Origin: CADBRN01 sp050944685
GTDB taxonomy: Bacteria; Bacillota; Clostridia; Lachnospirales; Lachnospiraceae
Direction: 5' to 3'
Assembly (NCBI GenBank): GCA_050944685.1
Contig: JBMNRP010000003.1
Span: 1-64,000 of the forward strand
DNA length: 64,000 bases
Shown: positions 60,534-64,000 of the stretch, in pieces
Layout of the letters: every line of letters begins with the position of its first letter
How positions within the stretch are numbered: the stretch's first letter is position 1
Position numbers and translations under genes: made by a program
Notes under the pieces: generated by a model
Told to the model about the DNA's origin: nothing
Databases searched by the model: none
What the model saw: only the letters and a program-made list of their open reading frames with translations

Positions 60534-62633
60534 TCATTTCGCAACGGTCTTGTAGGCCTCGATCATGGAATTGAACAGATCGTCCAGCTCCATGCCGTTC
60601 AGCTCGGCGCCGCGGCGGATGTTGTCGCGGTCGCAGCCGGCGGCGAACCGTTTATCTTTGAATTTTTTCCTGACGGATTTGAGGTTCAGATCCTGCGCGG
60701 AATGCGACGGATACATCAGCACGATCGCTCCGAGCAGTCCGGAAAGCTCATCGCACGCCCAGAGAACGCACTCCAGCCTGCTCTCCGGTTTCGGCAGCTC
60801 CTCGTTGTTGTCGGAGTTGTGGGTCTGAATCGCGTGAGCGACCTCTGCATTGACGCCTGCCTTCTCGAGGATTTCGGTCGTCTTCAGCGTGTGAAGCTTC
60901 GGATCCTGCCATTTTTCCCAGTCCAGATCGTGCAGCAGTCCGACGACCGCCCAGAACTCCTCGTTCTGCGGATCATACTTCTTCGCATAATAGCGCATCA
61001 GGTTCGCGACCGTTTCTCCGTGCGTGATGTGAAACTCGTCCTCGTTGTATTTCTTCAGAAGAGCGAGCGCGTCATCGTAGGAGATGCCGGCGTCGAGCTT
61101 TTCATTTTTCACCGCTTCCGTCTGCGTTTTTCCTTCCGGCTTTTTGTCCAGACTCTTCATGGTCGGGAACAGAAGCACATCCCGGATCGCGGCGCTGTCC
61201 GTGAGCAGCATGACGAGGCGGTCGATGCCGTATCCGATACCGCCCGTCGGCGGCATGCCGATCTCGAGGGCGTTCAGGAAGTCCTCGTCGGTGTGGTTCG
61301 CCTCCTCGTCACCTGCGGCGAGGCGCTCCTCCTCCGCCGCGAAGCGTTCGCGCTGGTCGATCGGATCGTTGAGCTCGGAGTACGCGTTGCACATCTCCCA
61401 TCCGTTGATGTAGAGCTCGAACCGCTCGACGAGGGACGGATCCTCCGGTTTCTTTTTCGTCAGCGGAGAAATCTCGATCGGATGATCCATGACGAAGGTC
61501 GGCTGGATCATCTTTTCCTCGCAGAACTGATCGAAGAAGAGGTTGATGATATCGCCGCGTTTGTGGCGCTCTTCAAATTCGACGCCCTTCTCGCGGGCGA
61601 CAGCCTTTGCCTCCTCGTCGCTGCGGATTTCATTGAAATCGACGCCGGAATATTCTTTGACCGCGTCGATCATGGTGATTTTTTTGAAGGGCTTTCCGAG
61701 ATCGATCTCCGTCCCGTTGTATTGGACGAGAGTGGAGCCGTTGACCTTTTCCGCCACATCGCGGAACATGCTCTCGGTCAGCTCCATCATGCCGTAGTAA
61801 TCGGTATACGCCTGATAAAGTTCCATCAGGGTAAACTCCGGGTTGTGCCGCGTGTCGAGTCCCTCGTTGCGGAATACGCGGCCGATCTCATAGACCCGCT
61901 CCAGTCCGCCGACGATCAGGCGCTTCAGGTACAGCTCCAGCGAAATGCGGAGCTTCTTGTCCTCGTCGAGCGCATTGTAATGCGTGACGAAAGGACGGGC
62001 CGCCGCGCCGCCTGCATTGTCCACCAGAATCGGCGTCTCCACTTCCATGAATCCGCGTCCGCCGAGGAAGCGGCGGATTTCGCTGAGAATCCGGGAACGC
62101 TTGATGAAGGTCTCTTTGACCTCCGGGTTCATGATCAGATCGAGATAACGCTGGCGATAGCGGATATCCGTGTCCTGCAGCCCGTGAAACTTTTCCGGAA
62201 GCGGTTTCAGAGACTTGGAGAGCAGGGTGATTTCCTTCGCGTGAACCGTGATTTCGCCGGTCTTTGTCTTGAAAACAAAGCCCCTGACGCCGATGATATC
62301 ACCGATATCCAGCTTTTTGAAAGCTTTGTACGCCTCGTCACCCAGATCGTCCCGGGAGACGTAGCACTGAATGCTTCCGGTCTTGTCCTGCACGTTGCAG
62401 AAGGACGCCTTGCCCATGACACGCTTGCTCATCATGCGGCCCGCGACTGAGACGTTCTGGTTCTCCAGCGAATCGAACTGGTCCCTGATATCCGTGCTGT
62501 GATGGGTCACGTCATATTTAGTAATCCGAAAGGGATCGTGTCCCGCCTCCTGAAGCTCCTTCAGTTTATCGCGTCTGATTTTTATCAGATGATTCTCATC
62601 CTGGTTCTGTGCGTTATTCTGCTTCGCCGGCAT
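60534..62633 (-). CDS. lysS: Lysyl-tRNA synthetase, class II, with C-terminal HD domain
   Basis: A 699-residue protein. Residues 1-500 are a standard class II LysRS: OB-fold anticodon domain (SVAGRMMSKRVMGKASFCNV), motif 2 (RVFRNEGLDTRHNPEFTLME) and motif 3 (GGIGYGIDRLVMLLTDS). After VLLFPTMKSLDKK a linker leads to an extra ~190-residue HD-superfamily domain with His568-Asp569 in VVGLLHDLDWEKW and more metal-ligand histidines (HITHGET, HAIQTHN). The core charges tRNA-Lys; the HD domain may be a metal phosphohydrolase with an unknown substrate. Ribosome site GGAGGAGAGGAG. It follows greA by 72 bases. Confidence 0.94.
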   Translation of the reverse strand: MPAKQNNAQNQDENHLIKIRRDKLKELQEAGHDPFRITKYDVTHHSTDIRDQFDSLENQNVSVAGRMMSKRVMGKASFCNVQDKTGSIQCYVSRDDLGDEAYKAFKKLDIGDIIGVRGFVFKTKTGEITVHAKEITLLSKSLKPLPEKFHGLQDTDIRYRQRYLDLIMNPEVKETFIKRSRILSEIRRFLGGRGFMEVETPILVDNAGGAAARPFVTHYNALDEDKKLRISLELYLKRLIVGGLERVYEIGRVFRNEGLDTRHNPEFTLMELYQAYTDYYGMMELTESMFRDVAEKVNGSTLVQYNGTEIDLGKPFKKITMIDAVKEYSGVDFNEIRSDEEAKAVAREKGVEFEERHKRGDIINLFFDQFCEEKMIQPTFVMDHPIEISPLTKKKPEDPSLVERFELYINGWEMCNAYSELNDPIDQRERFAAEEERLAAGDEEANHTDEDFLNALEIGMPPTGGIGYGIDRLVMLLTDSAAIRDVLLFPTMKSLDKKPEGKTQTEAVKNEKLDAGISYDDALALLKKYNEDEFHITHGETVANLMRYYAKKYDPQNEEFWAVVGLLHDLDWEKWQDPKLHTLKTTEILEKAGVNAEVAHAIQTHNSDNNEELPKPESRLECVLWACDELSGLLGAIVLMYPSHSAQDLNLKSVRKKFKDKRFAAGCDRDNIRRGAELNGMELDDLFNSMIEAYKTVAK

Positions 62634-62705
62634 ATTTCTCCTCTCCTCCTGTCGCTGCTTCGTCCGGCCGGTACTGGATTTCTCCGAAATCTGTTCCGGA
62701 ACGGA

Positions 62706-63188
62706 TCACACGTTCCGCTCAATGGAGAGAACCTTGTACTGAGTCTCTCCCGCAAGTGTCTCGACGGTAACCACATCGCCGACTTTCGCGCCGATCAGGG
62801 CCTTTCCGACCGGGGATTCATTGGAAATCTTTCCGGAAAGGCTGTTCGCCTCGGTGGATCCGACGATGGAAAAGTCCATCTCCTCGTTGTATTCCATATC
62901 GAGGACGCGCACCTTGCATCCGATGTTGATCTTATCGGAGGCGACATCGTCCTCGTCGACTACCTCGTCAATGTTTTTCAGGATCTCCTCCAGCTCCTCG
63001 ATTCTGGCCTCGATGTCGCGCTGCTCATCCTTCGCCGCGTCATACTCGGCATTCTCGGAAAGATCTCCCTGCGCCCTCGCCTCTTTCAGCTTCTCGGCGA
63101 CCTCTTTTCTCTTGTTCACCTTCAGCTCGTGAAGTTCATCCTCCAGTGCTTTCAGTCCGGAACGAGTCACTATATTTTTGCCAGCCAT
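62706..63188 (-). CDS. greA: Transcription elongation factor GreA
   Basis: A 160-residue factor that stimulates RNA cleavage by backtracked RNA polymerase. The N-terminal coiled coil (about 15-75) carries the acidic tip QGDLSENAEYDAAKDEQ, and the C-terminal FKBP-like domain contains SPVGKALIGAKVGDVV. Length is standard. It is first in the greA-lysS operon, driven by a consensus promoter. Confidence 0.95.
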   Translation of the reverse strand: MAGKNIVTRSGLKALEDELHELKVNKRKEVAEKLKEARAQGDLSENAEYDAAKDEQRDIEARIEELEEILKNIDEVVDEDDVASDKINIGCKVRVLDMEYNEEMDFSIVGSTEANSLSGKISNESPVGKALIGAKVGDVVTVETLAGETQYKVLSIERNV

Positions 63189-63269
63189 TTCAATACCCTC
63201 TTTTCAAAAAAATAAAACATACTGCAATATCGTCACTTCCGAATGGCCGTAATTTTGCACAATATTAAT

Positions 63270-63286
63270 GGCATGCAACGCATGCC
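63270..63286. promoter_or_regulatory. Palindrome in the greA leader
   Basis: GGCATGC-AAC-GCATGCC, a perfect 7-bp inverted repeat placed about 5-20 bases downstream of the predicted greA transcription start. It may be an operator or a 5' hairpin in the message. Confidence 0.5.
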
Positions 63287-63298
63287 CGCAGTTTTGTT

Positions 63299-63327
63299 AT
63301 TATATCAATTGACATTTCCGTTGTCAA
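63299..63327 (-). promoter_or_regulatory. Consensus promoter of the greA-lysS operon
   Basis: On the minus strand a perfect TTGACA, 17-bp spacer and perfect TATAAT. Confidence 0.88.
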
Positions 63328-63374
63328 CGGAGCGGAGCCCTTCCGGGACCGCGAAAGAAAAAATTTCCGGGAGT

Positions 63375-63464
63375 GCAAAAAACCCGGGAATATCCCCGCC
63401 GCTTCTTAAGGGAAAGCGCTGTCCTTCCCTCTTTTTTCAGCGGCCGGCAATCGGATATTCCCGG
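63375..63464 (-). terminator. Large terminator after the hybrid-cluster protein gene
   Basis: CCGGGAATATCC (63384-63395) pairs with GGATATTCCCGG (63453-63464) and the enclosed ~57 bases can form a further GC stem. Six T residues follow on the minus strand. The long loop is unusual for a simple terminator. Confidence 0.65.
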
Positions 63465-63489
63465 TCGTGGTTCTTTTGAGCCGTATACC

Positions 63490-64000
63490 TCAGGCTTTCG
63501 CCTCATCCGGATGTTTGAGTTCGTCGTTCAGCACATCGAGGATGTCGTAGACGTCGAGGCCGTGAACCTCGCACGCCTCTTTGAGTGTCTCCATCTGTGA
63601 GACCCCGCAGCTGATACAGTGCAGCCCGACGTCGAGCATGGCCGGAACGAGTTCCGGATACTGGGCGACAATGTCGGAGACGACCATATCCTGTGTAATG
63701 GTATCTCCGCGATTCCCGAAGGACTCCTTGATCTCGTCGTCGATATCGCCGATGTTCTTCAGACCGAAGTAATTGATGAACACCTCGCGGATTCCCCTGG
63801 CGAGGAAGGTGAGAGTGGTCGGTCCGAGATGCAGATTCTTGAAGCCGATATACAGGATGTCCAGAATGGTGATGACGGATTTCGGGTCGTACCACGCGAT
63901 GTTGATGTACACCGGAAGCAGTCCGACGTCGCTCAGATTCATCTCATCCTGAATGGTCAGCAGCATCTCCGCAATCGAATAGGCGTCTGCGGAATCGCCC
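63490..64000 (-). CDS. hcp: Hybrid-cluster protein (hydroxylamine reductase), C-terminal part with DUF1858 domain
   Basis: The frame is open to the window edge, so the start is outside. The first ~110 visible residues match the C-terminal cluster domain of Hcp (SADAYSIAEMLLTIQDEM, PVYINIAWYDPKSVITILDI, NLHLGPTTLTFLARGI). They are followed by an extra ~70-residue DUF1858 domain (ITQDMVVSDIVAQYPELVPA, then GLHCISCGVSQMETLKEAC) with a CxxC pair. Hcp reduces hydroxylamine or nitric oxide under anaerobic nitrosative stress. The DUF1858 fusion is seen in some anaerobes and may bind a redox cofactor. The symbol rests on the C-terminal part only. Confidence 0.78.
   Translation of the reverse strand, partial: GDSADAYSIAEMLLTIQDEMNLSDVGLLPVYINIAWYDPKSVITILDILYIGFKNLHLGPTTLTFLARGIREVFINYFGLKNIGDIDDEIKESFGNRGDTITQDMVVSDIVAQYPELVPAMLDVGLHCISCGVSQMETLKEACEVHGLDVYDILDVLNDELKHPDEAKA

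Noticed and set aside
60525..62450. Long open frame on the plus strand opposite lysS (641 codons)
   Set aside because: It is the antisense shadow of a well-conserved gene with high third-position GC; it has no ribosome site and no recognisable motifs.

Overview
The window looks like a chromosome segment of an anaerobic Gram-positive gut bacterium of the Clostridia, most likely Lachnospiraceae-like. The grounds are strong AGGAGG-type ribosome sites, class II (Firmicutes-type) GalT, a greA-lysS operon in which LysS carries a C-terminal HD domain, YesL and MsmK sugar-transport partners, a hybrid-cluster protein, and no respiratory or outer-membrane genes. No rRNA, tRNA or insertion sequence was seen.

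Layout. 1-4.5 kb: end of a Gfo/Idh/MocA oxidoreductase, a small membrane protein, an isochorismatase-family hydrolase, an AIM24-family protein and a B12-binding radical SAM protein. 4.5-17.3 kb: an alpha-galactoside utilisation region. One arm (minus strand) encodes an AraC regulator, the MsmK-type ATPase, GalK and GalT. The divergent arm (plus strand) encodes a sugar-binding lipoprotein, two permeases, a single-pass membrane protein, YesL and a GH36 alpha-galactosidase. Imported raffinose/melibiose-type sugars would be split inside the cell and the galactose sent down the Leloir pathway; galE sits apart at 30.1 kb.

17.4-28.5 kb: a complete type III-A (Csm) CRISPR-Cas locus, all on the minus strand, in the order cas6-cas10-csm2-csm3-csm4-csm5-[24-repeat array]-cas1-cas2-csm6, starting from a near-consensus promoter. 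Cas10 has HD and GGDD motifs, Csm3 the catalytic Asp, and Csm6 CARF and HEPN motifs, so RNA cleavage, DNA cleavage and cyclic-oligoadenylate signalling all look intact. A 48-residue membrane miniprotein and a ribbon-helix-helix/WYL protein lie just upstream.

30-53.7 kb: galE, then two long minus-strand catabolic operons. The first encodes a GSA-aminomutase-like class III aminotransferase, a ribose-type ABC transporter, an SDR, a TIM-barrel epimerase, a HyuA-like ATPase-fold protein and an SGNH hydrolase. The second encodes an aldehyde dehydrogenase broken by a frameshift, a TIM-barrel epimerase, a fused cobalamin-binding mutase-like protein, a class II aldolase, a zinc alcohol dehydrogenase and an FGGY kinase, with a glutamate dehydrogenase upstream. 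Two tandem DeoR-type regulators are divergent from this block, and a shared GTTTC-N4-GAAAC element links one regulator to the aminotransferase/ABC operon. The substrate is unknown; a B12-dependent rearrangement inside a sugar-type operon is the most unusual metabolic feature here.

53.7-64 kb: an anchored Thr/Ala-rich protein overlapping a Mor-like DNA-binding protein, an M20 peptidase, a YcxB-like membrane protein, a small lipoprotein, a third TIM-barrel epimerase, a DUF434 protein, an acyltransferase, LysS-HD, GreA, and the C-terminal end of a hybrid-cluster protein with an added DUF1858 domain.
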